From the NCBI RefSeq assembly GCF_020781975.1, contig NZ_JAJGNI010000007.1:124001-188000 (forward strand): 64,000 bases of DNA. The letters run 5' to 3'. How positions within the stretch are numbered: the stretch's first letter is position 1; each line of letters opens with the position of its first letter. The position numbers were made by a program, and so were the translations under genes. The notes beneath the pieces were generated by a model. It did no database searches and had not been told where the DNA came from. It was given only the letters and a program-made list of their open reading frames with translations. The DNA is from Microbacterium schleiferi. Lineage in GTDB: Bacteria > Actinomycetota > Actinomycetes > Actinomycetales > Microbacteriaceae. Below are positions 9,272 through 18,503 of this stretch, piece by piece.

Positions 9272-10684
9272 ATGATCAGTCTGACTCTGTCCCGAATCGC
9301 CGATGTCCTCGGCGGAACCCTCGTCCTCCGCGGCGCCGACTCCGCTGACACGGTGGTTTCGGGCACCGTCGACACCGACTCTCGACTGATCGGCCCCGGC
9401 GACATCTTCGTCGCCAAACCGGGCGAGCACGCTGACGGCCACGACTTCGTTGCCGCCGCGATCGAGCGGGGTGCGGTGCTCGCCATCGTCGAGCGACCGC
9501 TGGATGCCGCCATCACCCAGATCGTGGTGCCGGGGGCTGTGCATGCCCTGGCAGACCTCGCCCGCTTCGTTGTGGGCGAGGTGCGGGCACGCGGTGCCCT
9601 TCGGATCGTCGGGATCACCGGCTCGAACGGCAAGACGACGACGAAGAACATGATGGCGCGCATCCTCGAGGCCGAGGATGAGACCGTAGCGCCGCAGGCA
9701 TCCTTCAACAACGAAGTCGGTGCGCCGCTGACGATGCTCCGGATCACCGAACGAACCCGCTATCTCGTCAGCGAGTTCGGCGCCAGTGCACCGGGAGAGA
9801 TCGCGCGTCTTGCCGGTCTCGTCCACCCCGACATCGGGGTCGTCCTCATGGTCGGGATGGCGCACGCCGGCGGGTTCGGCGGCATCGAGTCGACCTTCGT
9901 CGAGAAGTCGCAGCTGATCCACGCCGTCCGGCCCGGGGGCGTGGCAGTGCTGAACGCGGATGACCCGCGCGTGGCAGCGATGGCCGGTATCGCCACCGAA
10001 CGCGGCGCGACAGTCCGTTGGTTCGGGCGAGGCTCGGCAGCGGATGTGCGGGCCGAGGACGTGGAGGTCACGCCCGAGGGAACGCGATTCCGTGCCGTCA
10101 TCGACGGCGACGAGTTTCCGGTCGTTCTGCGCGTGCTCGGCGAGCACCACGTCATGAATGCGCTGGCCGCGATTGCTGCGGCGACAAGTCTCGGCATCCG
10201 TCCCGAAGCCTGCATCGAGCGGCTCCAGGCGATGGAGTTGGCAGAGCGGTGGCGGATGCAGCCGATGGGCTCGGAGCGCGTGCGCATCATCAACGATGCT
10301 TACAACGCGAGTCCGGACTCCATGGCCGCAGCGCTTCGCACTCTCGCGCAGATCACTGCGCCCGATCAGCGCACTGTCGCCGTTCTCGGCGCGATGAGCG
10401 AACTCGGCGAGTACGCGGGGGAGGAGCATGACCGCGTCGGTCTTCTCGCGGTGCGGCTGCGCATCCAACGGATCGTCGTCATCGGCTCTGCTGCGCGCCG
10501 GCTTTACCTCTCGGCGATCAGCGAGGGGTCGTGGGATGGCGAGGCAGTCTTCTTCGAGACAGCTGACGAAGCGTACGACTACCTGATGTCCGAGCTGCGT
10601 GAGGGTGATCGGGTGCTCGTGAAATCGTCCAACTCCGCGGGCCTCCGGCACCTCGGCGACCGTCTGGGAGAATCCTTCTCGTGA
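9272..10684 (+). CDS. murF: UDP-MurNAc-tripeptide:D-Ala-D-Ala ligase MurF
   Basis: Adds D-Ala-D-Ala to the UDP-MurNAc tripeptide in the cytoplasm. The Mur-ligase ATP site GITGSNGKTTTKN begins at residue 114 (Lys121), the central domain carries the NNEVGAPLTML block, and the C-terminal domain has NDAYNASPDSM. 470 residues. The stop overlaps the GTG start of mraY (GTGA). It sits directly after ftsI with no murE between them. The KTTTKN and NNEVG/APLTML features are typical of MurF rather than MurE. Confidence 0.96.
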   Translation: MISLTLSRIADVLGGTLVLRGADSADTVVSGTVDTDSRLIGPGDIFVAKPGEHADGHDFVAAAIERGAVLAIVERPLDAAITQIVVPGAVHALADLARFVVGEVRARGALRIVGITGSNGKTTTKNMMARILEAEDETVAPQASFNNEVGAPLTMLRITERTRYLVSEFGASAPGEIARLAGLVHPDIGVVLMVGMAHAGGFGGIESTFVEKSQLIHAVRPGGVAVLNADDPRVAAMAGIATERGATVRWFGRGSAADVRAEDVEVTPEGTRFRAVIDGDEFPVVLRVLGEHHVMNALAAIAAATSLGIRPEACIERLQAMELAERWRMQPMGSERVRIINDAYNASPDSMAAALRTLAQITAPDQRTVAVLGAMSELGEYAGEEHDRVGLLAVRLRIQRIVVIGSAARRLYLSAISEGSWDGEAVFFETADEAYDYLMSELREGDRVLVKSSNSAGLRHLGDRLGESFS

Positions 10685-11790
10685 GATCCCTCCTGATGGC
10701 GTCGGCGATCGCCCTGTCGTTCTCGCTCTTTCTCACACCCGTCTTCCTGCGCTTGTTCCGCCGGTGGGGATGGGGCCAGGTCATCCGTACCCCCGACGCG
10801 GGAAACAACCCTCAGCACGAACTCAAGCGCGGTACACCCACGATGGGTGGCGTCATCTTCGTCGGGGGGACGACGATCGCGTACCTGATCGGAACCTACG
10901 CCGGCGGCAACCCGCCCACGATCTCGGGTTTCCTCGTGCTCTGGATGATGGTGGGCTTCGCGCTCGTCGGCTTCATCGACGACTACATGAAGCTGCGCAG
11001 CCAGCGAAGCCTCGGTCTGTCGGGTTGGCGCAAGATCGTCGGTCAGGTGATCGTCATCGTGCCGTGGGCGCTCGTCGCACTTCAGTTCCCGGATGCCCAG
11101 GGCCAGACCCCCGCGACGGCCTACGTTTCGGTCTTCCGCGACATCTCGGTGCTGAACTTCCTGGCGTTGCCGGTTGCGATCGGCATCCTGCTCTACATCG
11201 CCTGGATCAGTTTCATCGGCGTCGCCTGGTCCAACAGCACGAACGTCACCGACGGCCTCGACGGCCTGGCCACCGGTGTGGGTGTGTTCACGATCGGGGC
11301 GATGAGCCTGACGACGTTCTGGCAGTTCCAGCAGCGCTGCGACGGCGCAGACCTCGTGGCCGCCTACCAGCAGGCCTGCTACCAGACGAGGGACCCGCTC
11401 GACCTGACGATCATCGCGGCGACCTTCGCTGCCTCTCTGGTCGGGTTCCTATGGTGGAATGCGCCGAAGGCTCAGGTGTTCATGGGGGATGTCGGGTCGA
11501 TGGCGATCGGTGGCGTGATCGCCGCGGTCTCGATCCTCTCTCACACCGAGATCCTCACGGTCCTCACCGCCGGGGCGTTCATCATCGGATCGGGTTCGGT
11601 CATCCTGCAGCGGATCTATTTCAAGCTCACCCGCGGCAAACGTCTGTTCCTCATGAGCCCCTTCCACCACCATCTCGAGATGCGCGGGTGGTCGGAGACC
11701 AACATCGTCATCAGGATGTGGATCATCGCCGCGGGACTGGCAGTCACCGGCGTCGGCTTCTTCTACGTTGAATGGCTCGCGCGCACATGA
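10681..11790 (+). CDS. mraY: Phospho-MurNAc-pentapeptide transferase MraY
   Basis: Polytopic membrane enzyme that forms lipid I from UDP-MurNAc-pentapeptide and undecaprenyl phosphate. Seen: KRGTPTMGGVIF, the DDYMKL motif (catalytic Asp pair), NSTNVTDGLDGLATG, FMGDVGSMAIGG and the HHHLEMRGWSE loop, all diagnostic. About ten membrane spans. It starts at GTG 10681 inside the murF stop and ends in an ATGA overlap with murD. Confidence 0.97.
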   Translation: MRSLLMASAIALSFSLFLTPVFLRLFRRWGWGQVIRTPDAGNNPQHELKRGTPTMGGVIFVGGTTIAYLIGTYAGGNPPTISGFLVLWMMVGFALVGFIDDYMKLRSQRSLGLSGWRKIVGQVIVIVPWALVALQFPDAQGQTPATAYVSVFRDISVLNFLALPVAIGILLYIAWISFIGVAWSNSTNVTDGLDGLATGVGVFTIGAMSLTTFWQFQQRCDGADLVAAYQQACYQTRDPLDLTIIAATFAASLVGFLWWNAPKAQVFMGDVGSMAIGGVIAAVSILSHTEILTVLTAGAFIIGSGSVILQRIYFKLTRGKRLFLMSPFHHHLEMRGWSETNIVIRMWIIAAGLAVTGVGFFYVEWLART

Positions 11791-13337
11791 CCGGTGAATC
11801 CTCCCGGCTGGATGGACTGACCAGCTGGCACGCCGACTGGCGCGGCCTGCGGGTTGCCGTCTTCGGCCTCTCGGTGACCGGCTTCTCGGTGGCCGACACG
11901 CTGGCAGAACTCGGCGCGGAGGTTCTCGTTCTCGCCGAATCCGCCGACCCGGCCTATGAGCGCCTGCTACCCGTCATCGGGGTGCGGTCATCGATGGGGT
12001 CGCTCAGCACGCCGCCCGCCGAGCTCGTGGACTTCGCTCCCGAGGTCGTGATCGCCTCGCCCGGCTTCAGCCCGACGCACCCGCTCGTGCGCTGGACGCT
12101 CGAAAGCGGCATCCCGCTGTGGGGAGACATCGAGCTCGCGTGGCGCGTGCGCGACAAGGTAGTCCGCCCCGGCGGCGCTCCCGCCGACTGGGTGCTGATC
12201 ACCGGCACCAACGGAAAGACGACAACCACGGGCCTTGCCGCCACGATGATGGTGGCAGGGGGTCTCCGGGCAGTCCCGTGCGGAAACATCGGCACGCCGA
12301 TCCTGGATGCCGTCCGTGATCCGTCGGGCTTCGACGTCCTCGTCGTGGAACTGTCCAGCCACCAGCTCTGGTACCTCAGCCTGCAGTCCTCGCCGGAACC
12401 GGTTTCGCCGCACGCTGCGGTCTGTCTGAACCTCGCCGACGACCACCTCGAATGGCATGGATCCTTCGAGGCGTATCGCGACGCGAAGGCGCAGGTGTAC
12501 AACCACACCCGCGTCGCCTGCGTCTACAACAAGGCCGACCTCGCGACGCGCGAGATGGTCGAAGAAGCCGATGTCATCGAGGGAGCGCGAGCGATCGGGT
12601 TCGACCTCGGCGTTCCCGGTCCGAGCGACCTCGGCGTGGTCGACGGCATCGTCGTGGACCGCGCGTTCCTTGTCGAGCGGCGCACCAGCGCTCTCGAACT
12701 CACGACGATCGACGAGCTTCGAGAGCTCGGCCTCGCGGCCCCACACGTCGTTGCCAACATCCTTGCTGCCAGTGCGCTGGCCCGTTCGCTCGACGTACCG
12801 CCCGAGGCCATAGCCACTGCACTGCGCGAGTTCCGGCTGGACCCCCACCGGATGGAGATCGTTGCGACAGTCGCCGGTGTCACGTGGGTGGATGACTCGA
12901 AGGCGACCAACCCGCACGCTGCGGCATCCTCGCTTGCCGCCTACCCCGGATCGATCTGGATCGTGGGGGGACTGCTCAAGGGCGTCGACATCACCACGCT
13001 CGTCTCGACGCGGGGGCGTCTGGCAAAGGCAGCGATCGTGATCGGTGACCAGCGCGATGCCGTTCGGGCGGCGTTCGAGCGACACGCGCCCGACGTTCCG
13101 CTGCACGAGGTCATTGCCGATGAGACTGGGGACGTCATGGCGCAGGTCGTAGACCTGGCGATCGGACTCGTGGCCGAGGGGGATGTCGTCCTCCTCGCAC
13201 CGGCCGCGGCATCCTTCGACCAGTTCGCCTCCTACGCGGATCGCGGTGAGAAGTTCGCTGCGGCGGTCAGGCAGCGAGTGGGAAGGGGCGAACATGGCGA
13301 CACCGACGCCGATCCGTCCGCTCCCGCAGGAGCCTGA
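11787..13337 (+). CDS. murD: UDP-MurNAc-L-Ala:D-Glu ligase MurD
   Basis: Adds D-glutamate to UDP-MurNAc-L-Ala. Seen: a Rossmann-like N-terminal domain (VAVFGLSVTGFS), the ATP-binding GTNGKTTTT at about residues 140-148, NLADDHLEWHGS, and the C-terminal DSKATNPHAA. 516 residues, slightly long because of an N-terminal extension of about 20 residues and a C-terminal tail. The start ATG overlaps the mraY stop. The last 44 bases overlap the beginning of ftsW. Confidence 0.96.
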   Translation: MTGESSRLDGLTSWHADWRGLRVAVFGLSVTGFSVADTLAELGAEVLVLAESADPAYERLLPVIGVRSSMGSLSTPPAELVDFAPEVVIASPGFSPTHPLVRWTLESGIPLWGDIELAWRVRDKVVRPGGAPADWVLITGTNGKTTTTGLAATMMVAGGLRAVPCGNIGTPILDAVRDPSGFDVLVVELSSHQLWYLSLQSSPEPVSPHAAVCLNLADDHLEWHGSFEAYRDAKAQVYNHTRVACVYNKADLATREMVEEADVIEGARAIGFDLGVPGPSDLGVVDGIVVDRAFLVERRTSALELTTIDELRELGLAAPHVVANILAASALARSLDVPPEAIATALREFRLDPHRMEIVATVAGVTWVDDSKATNPHAAASSLAAYPGSIWIVGGLLKGVDITTLVSTRGRLAKAAIVIGDQRDAVRAAFERHAPDVPLHEVIADETGDVMAQVVDLAIGLVAEGDVVLLAPAAASFDQFASYADRGEKFAAAVRQRVGRGEHGDTDADPSAPAGA

Positions 13338-14526
13338 CGAGCCGACGCCCAAGCGCGGGCTTGCTGCCCGCGTCTCTCTCGGATCGCTGTTCCGCCCGGT
13401 TGCCGGTGAGTTTCTGCTCATCTCATCCACGGCAGTCCTGCTGACGATCTTCGGTCTCGTGATGGTTCTCTCGGCCACCAGCGCAACGGCGACCGCGGCG
13501 GGTCAGGCTCCGTACGATGCGGTCATCAAGCAGGCAGTGTTCGCCGCGATCGGCCTGCCGCTCATGTTCATCGCGAGCCGACTGCCAGTGAGCTTCTGGA
13601 AGCGGATCGCGTGGCCCGCGCTGATCGTCACCACCGCCTTCCAGCTCCTCGTGTTCACGCCCCTCGGCGTCGAGGATGGCGGAAACCGAAACTGGATCCT
13701 CATCGCTGGCATTCAGGCTCAGCCCTCGGAGTTTCTGAAACTCGCGCTGGCCCTCTGGCTCGGTTTCATCCTGTACCGAAAGCGCACGCTGCTCGGCGAC
13801 TGGCGGCACGTCTTCATCCCGGTGGTGCCGGTGGCCGCCGCCGTGATCGCGACGGTTCTGGCCGGGCACGATCTCGGAACGGCGATGGTGCTGTTCCTGC
13901 TCGCCCTCGGCGCCCTTTTCTTCTCCGGTGTGAAGCTGCGGGTGTTCGTCATCCCGCTGTTGCTGGCGATCGTGGCAGTCGCGGCGCTGGCGGTCACGAG
14001 CCCGAACCGCATGGAGCGCATCCTCAGCGTCTTCAACACCGACTGCACCGCCGATTACCTCAGCACCTGCTACCAGCCGCTGCACGGTATCTGGGGACTG
14101 GCCGGCGGCGGCATTTTCGGCCTCGGACTTGGGAACTCGAAAGAGAAGTACGAGTGGCTGCCCGCGGCATCCAGCGACTACATCTTCGCCATCGTCGGTG
14201 AAGAGCTCGGCCTCATCGGCGCGATCGTCGTGCTCGGGCTGTTCGCGATCTACGCGATCGGCGCTTTCCACATCATCCGCAAGACCGACGACACCTTCGT
14301 GCGGATCGTTGCCGGCGCGATCACCGTATGGATCGTCGGTCAGGCGCTCATCAACATCGGCGTCGTGCTGCGGCTGTTCCCGCCGCTCGGTGTCCCCTTA
14401 CCGTTCATGTCTCAGGGTGGCACGTCGCTGGTGTCGGTGCTCGTTGCGACCGGGGTTCTGCTGGCGTTCGCCCGGACGATTCCGGTGACCGCGAGGCCGG
14501 CGCCCCGGTCGGCCGCTCGCCGCTGA
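13294..14526 (+). CDS. ftsW: Septal peptidoglycan polymerase FtsW (SEDS)
   Basis: Lipid II polymerase of the divisome. 410 residues: a cytoplasmic N-terminus of about 40 residues, then about ten membrane spans with SEDS signatures NRNWI, QPSEFLKL, GHDLGTAMV, GLGLGNSKEKY and PLPFMSQGGTSLVSV. ATG 13294 follows a GGAAGGGG ribosome site within the end of murD, so the two are translationally coupled. The C-terminus is a short Arg-rich tail. Confidence 0.96.
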   Translation: MATPTPIRPLPQEPDEPTPKRGLAARVSLGSLFRPVAGEFLLISSTAVLLTIFGLVMVLSATSATATAAGQAPYDAVIKQAVFAAIGLPLMFIASRLPVSFWKRIAWPALIVTTAFQLLVFTPLGVEDGGNRNWILIAGIQAQPSEFLKLALALWLGFILYRKRTLLGDWRHVFIPVVPVAAAVIATVLAGHDLGTAMVLFLLALGALFFSGVKLRVFVIPLLLAIVAVAALAVTSPNRMERILSVFNTDCTADYLSTCYQPLHGIWGLAGGGIFGLGLGNSKEKYEWLPAASSDYIFAIVGEELGLIGAIVVLGLFAIYAIGAFHIIRKTDDTFVRIVAGAITVWIVGQALINIGVVLRLFPPLGVPLPFMSQGGTSLVSVLVATGVLLAFARTIPVTARPAPRSAARR

Positions 14527-14559
14527 GGTCGCCGCCCGCAGCTATTCGGCGGGGCGAGA

Positions 14560-14565
14560 TAGGGT
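14560..14565 (+). promoter_or_regulatory. Possible internal -10 of murG
   Basis: TAGGGT followed by six bases and then GTG 14572. It could give a leaderless murG transcript in addition to read-through from ftsW. Confidence 0.35.
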
Positions 14566-14571
14566 CGGACG

Positions 14572-15642
14572 GTGACGACCTACTTGCTGGCCGGCGGCGG
14601 GACCGCCGGGCATGTGAACCCCCTGTTGGCCGTTGCTGATGGGCTGCGCGCTCGGGGCACGGGTGCCGATGTGCGCGTCCTCGGGACCGCGGAGGGGCTG
14701 GAGTCGCGGCTGGTACCGCAGCGGGGCTACGAGCTTCTTGTCGTCGACAAGGTGCCGTTTCCACGGCGACCCGATCGTGCTGCCGCAGCGTTTCCGAGCC
14801 GGTTCCGCCGCGCGGTGGCCCAGGTGCGGGCACACATTGCGACACACGAGGTGGATGTCGTCGTCGGGTTCGGTGGCTACGCGTCGGCCCCCGCGTACGT
14901 TGCAGCCCGGCGCGCCGGCATCCCGTTCGTCGTCCACGAGGCCAACGCCCGGCCGGGACTTGCCAACCGCCTCGGTGCCCGCCGAGCCGCTGGTGTCGGT
15001 GTCGCTTTCGAGGGCACGCCGCTTCCCCGGGCCCGGTTGGTCGGGATGCCCCTGCGCCGCGAGATCGAGGACCTTGATCGTGCGGCGCGTCGCGCCGAGG
15101 CTGCTGCTCACTTCGACCTGAGTCCGGAAGCGCCGACCCTGTTGGTCTTCGGCGGGTCGCTGGGAGCGCTGCGGCTGAACACCGCGATCGCAGGCTCGTG
15201 GCGCGACGTGCTGGATGCCGGGTGGCAGCTGCTCCACGTCACCGGTGATCGCTCCGATCTCGAGGACCCGGGGGAGCCGGGATACGCCCTCCGTCGCTAC
15301 GTCGACCGCATGGACCTTGCTTTCGCGGCGTGCGACTTCATCGTCTCGAGGTCGGGGGCTGCCACGGTGAGCGAGATCAGCGCGCTCGGAATCCCCGCCG
15401 TCTACGTGCCCTATGCCGTGGGCAACGGGGAGCAGGCGCTGAACGCTGCCTCCGCAGTGGCGCATGGTGCTGCGATCCTGATTCCCGATGCGGATTTCAC
15501 CCCGGGGACGGTCCGGGACCGCATCCTGCCCCTGCTGACGGATGCCGACGAGCGGGCGGGTATGGCCGAGAAGGCCGCGGAGATCGGCATCCGCACCGGC
15601 ACCGAGAATCTCATCGCGATGATCGACGAGGCCCTCGCCTAA
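14572..15642 (+). CDS. murG: UDP-GlcNAc:lipid I N-acetylglucosaminyltransferase MurG
   Basis: Membrane-associated GT28 enzyme that turns lipid I into lipid II. Seen: GGGTAGHVNPLLAV at the N-terminus, GFGGYASAPAYVAA, HEANARPGLANRL, the GGSLGALRLN nucleotide-binding loop and SRSGAATVSEISALGIPAVYVPY near the C-terminus. 356 residues, full length. It starts at GTG 14572 and has 45 bases to ftsW. It is the last gene before the dcw cluster is interrupted by genes on the other strand. Confidence 0.97.
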   Translation: MTTYLLAGGGTAGHVNPLLAVADGLRARGTGADVRVLGTAEGLESRLVPQRGYELLVVDKVPFPRRPDRAAAAFPSRFRRAVAQVRAHIATHEVDVVVGFGGYASAPAYVAARRAGIPFVVHEANARPGLANRLGARRAAGVGVAFEGTPLPRARLVGMPLRREIEDLDRAARRAEAAAHFDLSPEAPTLLVFGGSLGALRLNTAIAGSWRDVLDAGWQLLHVTGDRSDLEDPGEPGYALRRYVDRMDLAFAACDFIVSRSGAATVSEISALGIPAVYVPYAVGNGEQALNAASAVAHGAAILIPDADFTPGTVRDRILPLLTDADERAGMAEKAAEIGIRTGTENLIAMIDEALA

Positions 15643-15666
15643 CCGTCGGCGCGCACGGTTGCCACC

Positions 15667-16044
15667 TCAGGAGGGGAGTTCGTCGGTTTCGGTGGTCTTC
15701 AGCGCTGCGATCACGGCCGCGATGGCCTGATCGGTGTCGACGCGCAGGCCACGGACCTGCTCGGCGAAGGCTGCGGCAGCTCGCTGAATCTGGCCGAGCG
15801 CGGCGTTCTCGTCGACGGACACGAACGTGCCGTAACGGCCGCGCGTTTCAATGAGGCCCGTGGTCTCGAGCTCCCGGTAGGCCCGAGCCACCGTGCCCGG
15901 CGCAAGTCCCAGATCCCCGGCGAGTCGGCGCACCGTGGGAAGCCGAGAGCCTGGCGGCAGCTCACCGCTCGCTATCGCCGCAACGTACTGCGCGCGCAGC
16001 TGCTCGAACGGAGGTGTGGGCGAGGCGGGGTCGATGACGATCAT
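15667..16044 (-). CDS. GntR-family regulator (YtrA type)
   Basis: 125-residue repressor with an N-terminal winged helix (PPFEQLRAQYVAAIASGELP, LPTVRRLAGDL, TVARAYRELE, IETRGRYGTFV) and a short C-terminal helical region of about 45 residues instead of a large ligand domain, as in the YtrA subfamily. Such proteins usually control the transporter or membrane genes in their own operon. ATG 16044 overlaps the stop of the upstream membrane-protein gene (ATGA), which fits that pattern. The stop faces murG, 24 bases away. Confidence 0.9.
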   Translation of the reverse strand: MIVIDPASPTPPFEQLRAQYVAAIASGELPPGSRLPTVRRLAGDLGLAPGTVARAYRELETTGLIETRGRYGTFVSVDENAALGQIQRAAAAFAEQVRGLRVDTDQAIAAVIAALKTTETDELPS

Positions 16045-16742
16045 GCGCCTTCTCCCCGGGCAAGCTCGACCGACGTGCTCGCGAATCGCCGACTTTGCGG
16101 GCGCAACGCGGCCGGATATCGTGACGCGGCCATCTTCCCGAGCCGCAGCGAGTACGTCACCTGCGCTGCGGCGATCAACACCGGAGTCCATGGGCTCATC
16201 AGCGTCGACAACTCCGGGCGTGTGGCGGCAATCGGGGTCAGGGTGAGCGTTCCCGCAGCGATTCCCAGCGGTAGTGCTGCGGCCATTGTTGCGGCGCTGC
16301 GCAGTGACCACAGCGCGTCCGCGCGGAACAGGTCGTCCCACGCCAGCTGGAGGTCATCGCTGGCGACCTGCGGCTGGGATAGCACGATCCGCTCCATCAC
16401 GCGCATCACGACGAAAACGATGATCGCGAAGACAAGAAGCCCGGCGCACCACAGCACGGTTTCGGTCGCGATGCGGCTGGGCTGCACCAAACGCCACGCG
16501 AGGACAGCGGCCACGCCCACAGACGCAGTTCCGAGGGCTATGGGGGCCAGAACACGCCGCCAGGGCTGACGCAGGTAGTTCTCGCCGGTTCCGAACGGTA
16601 GCTTCACGACTCGCTCGTATCGCGCGGCTTGTTGCGCGCTCAGGTCGTGCCGTCGGCTTCTGATCAGGTAGATGATCGGCACCAGGGCGAGCGCGCACAA
16701 GATCACGGCGGTGAACCAGACCATGCCGAACTCGAAAGACAT
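16041..16742 (-). CDS. Membrane protein of unknown function, GntR-linked
   Basis: 233 residues with about five or six hydrophobic segments (for example about 5-27, 66-86, 97-115 and 150-175) and basic loops. I do not recognise a family with confidence. It is the first gene of a two-gene unit with the GntR regulator and lies just downstream of a dyad at 16751-16781. By analogy with YtrA-type units it may be a membrane component of an envelope-stress or export function, but nothing in the sequence shows an ATPase or transport motif. Confidence 0.75.
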   Translation of the reverse strand: MSFEFGMVWFTAVILCALALVPIIYLIRSRRHDLSAQQAARYERVVKLPFGTGENYLRQPWRRVLAPIALGTASVGVAAVLAWRLVQPSRIATETVLWCAGLLVFAIIVFVVMRVMERIVLSQPQVASDDLQLAWDDLFRADALWSLRSAATMAAALPLGIAAGTLTLTPIAATRPELSTLMSPWTPVLIAAAQVTYSLRLGKMAASRYPAALRPQSRRFASTSVELARGEGA

Positions 16743-16750
16743 GTCTCTTT

Positions 16751-16781
16751 TGTATCAATATTGTCGCAATGTGTCGATACA
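16751..16781. promoter_or_regulatory. Candidate GntR operator (nested dyad)
   Basis: TGTATC (16751-16756) and GATACA (16776-16781) form a perfect inverted repeat, with a second palindrome ATTG-TCG-CAAT (16760-16770) almost concentric inside it. It lies 9-39 bases upstream of the first gene of the GntR unit and is markedly AT-rich for this genome, as expected for an autoregulatory site. Confidence 0.6.
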
Positions 16782-16793
16782 GTTCCATGAGGT

Positions 16794-18128
16794 TCAAGCC
16801 AGCTCGACCTGCATGTGCTGCGGCACCGGTGCGCTCACCCGCAGGCATACCAACACGATCGCGACGATCGGCGTCAGGATGCCGAGAACAGCCGCAAGGA
16901 TCTGCCCCATGATCGGCAACGCCACCGCGACGATGAGGCTGACCGCCAGGGCGAGGGATCGGTTTCGCCACGAGGCGGCCCACACGAGCCAGACGATCGC
17001 GGCAGCCGGAAGAAGCCAGACGACGGCGCCTATCGGGCGAGGGTTGCCAGACGGGAGTATGGTTCCCCATCCGGTCACGACGAGCACAAGCGTGAGCGCA
17101 CCCAGGGTTGTGGCCCCCCACACTGCTCTTTGCTGCGTCGCGGTCCGCCGCGGCGCGCGGAGGGCGAGCGCGAGGATCACCAGGATGCCGCATCCGGCTG
17201 ACGCGCGCATGCCGACGAGCATCGCTTCGGTGCCGTCGAGGCTCGTGTACAGAGACCCTGTCACCGCGAAGGTGATCGACAGCAGCGACGTAATGATGGC
17301 GGCAACGGCAAGCGCACGCGCAGCGCGTCGCCGTCCGACCCGGCCCGCATGCGAGTCGACAGCAGAGGCTGTCGCACTGCTGCGCTCCCGGTGCCCGGGC
17401 CAGACGAGGGCGACGATCACGACCGCCGCGGCAGAGACGAGGAATGTCGTGATCGGTGACATGAGCATGATGGCCGCGAGGGGAAGCGACAGCGCGGCGC
17501 CGATGATGCTCGTCCCGACGATCAGGACCCGCATCCCGCGGCGACGCGCGAGCCGGTCGCTGACCGCCACGACCACTGCACATGCGGCTGCTGTCGATCC
17601 GAGTGCGATGAAGGCGGGGAACAGGGCCGAGAAGAGGGAGCGAGGGTCGCCGGCGTCCGCCTCATCGAACCCGACGCTCCAGGACGTGAAGGCGAGCGCG
17701 GCGCCCGTTGTCGCGATCATGGAAATGCCGAGCGCGACCAGCGTGCGGATCGGATCGAGATGAAGACGATGCCGGGCACTGGCGAGGGCTACCGTCCACC
17801 ACAGAGCCGGGACCAGCCCGACCTGAGTCACGAGAATCGTCGTGAACAGCCAGGGGGCAGCGTAGGTGAGCCCGAGCTGGCCAGCTGCCGCAACGAGAGC
17901 TGACACGGCCAGCGCAGCAACGCCGGCCACGCGCGCGGTGGTGGCGTCGAGGCGGGTGCCCAGGCGCGCCAGCGCTGCTGCCATTCGTTCACCGCGCGAT
18001 GGCGCGCTCAGCCCGCCCGCTTCGGCGGCATCCATAGCTGTGCCCACGAATACCGCGGCATTCGCGTCGCGCCACCAGCGCGGGTACCAGCGGACGAGGC
18101 GCTCGAAGCGGTCTCGGTCGAGACTCAT
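16794..18128 (-). CDS. Polytopic membrane protein linked to PadR regulator
   Basis: 444 residues. The N-terminus (FERLVRWYPRWWRDANAAVFVGTAMDAAEAGG) is the soluble prefix often found in actinobacterial membrane proteins encoded next to PadR regulators; about ten hydrophobic helices follow from residue 68 on. No catalytic motif is seen. The ATG overlaps the PadR stop (ATGA), so the pair forms one operon. Function unknown; presumably the PadR target. Confidence 0.8.
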   Translation of the reverse strand: MSLDRDRFERLVRWYPRWWRDANAAVFVGTAMDAAEAGGLSAPSRGERMAAALARLGTRLDATTARVAGVAALAVSALVAAAGQLGLTYAAPWLFTTILVTQVGLVPALWWTVALASARHRLHLDPIRTLVALGISMIATTGAALAFTSWSVGFDEADAGDPRSLFSALFPAFIALGSTAAACAVVVAVSDRLARRRGMRVLIVGTSIIGAALSLPLAAIMLMSPITTFLVSAAAVVIVALVWPGHRERSSATASAVDSHAGRVGRRRAARALAVAAIITSLLSITFAVTGSLYTSLDGTEAMLVGMRASAGCGILVILALALRAPRRTATQQRAVWGATTLGALTLVLVVTGWGTILPSGNPRPIGAVVWLLPAAAIVWLVWAASWRNRSLALAVSLIVAVALPIMGQILAAVLGILTPIVAIVLVCLRVSAPVPQHMQVELA

Positions 18129-18493
18129 GCCAGCGCGCTCCGCGGATGAGCGGGGCGCGGTCTCGCACCGCCGCCCGCTGCGGTGCCCAGCGCCCGGCGG
18201 GCGGCGGCGACCCGCTGCTCGAGCTCGGCGGTTTCGCTCTCGAGCTGCGCAACGCCCTGGGATGTCAGGCGAAAGTAGCGGCGCGCGCGCCCATCCACGA
18301 TCTGTTCGCCCGACTCCTCGACAGCGCCGCTCGCGGTCAGGCGATCGAGCGTCGCATAGAGGGTCGCGGTCTTGAGGGACGCCGCGCCGCCGGATGCCTC
18401 GAACACGCTCCGGAGGATGCCGTAGCCGTGCTGCGGTCCGTTCGCGAGCGCCGTCAGAATCCAGAAGGTCGTGTCAGGTCGCGCGGTAGCCAT
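18125..18493 (-). CDS. PadR-family transcriptional regulator
   Basis: 122-residue winged-helix repressor: TTFWILTALANGPQHGYGIL, TLYATLDRLTASGAVEE and RRYFRLTSQGVAQLE are the family's hallmark blocks, followed by a short C-terminal helix (a PadR-s2-like small form). ATG 18493 is chosen over ATG 18517 because it has a CGGGGT ribosome-site-like run, matches the family N-terminus, and leaves the dyad at 18504-18524 in non-coding DNA. Divergent from murC. Confidence 0.9.
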   Translation of the reverse strand: MATARPDTTFWILTALANGPQHGYGILRSVFEASGGAASLKTATLYATLDRLTASGAVEESGEQIVDGRARRYFRLTSQGVAQLESETAELEQRVAAARRALGTAAGGGARPRPAHPRSALA

Positions 18494-18503
18494 GACCCCG
18501 AGC

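Noticed and set aside
9194..10651. 485-codon minus-strand frame opposite murF
   Set aside because: No domain similarity, and it spans the ftsI/murF junction.
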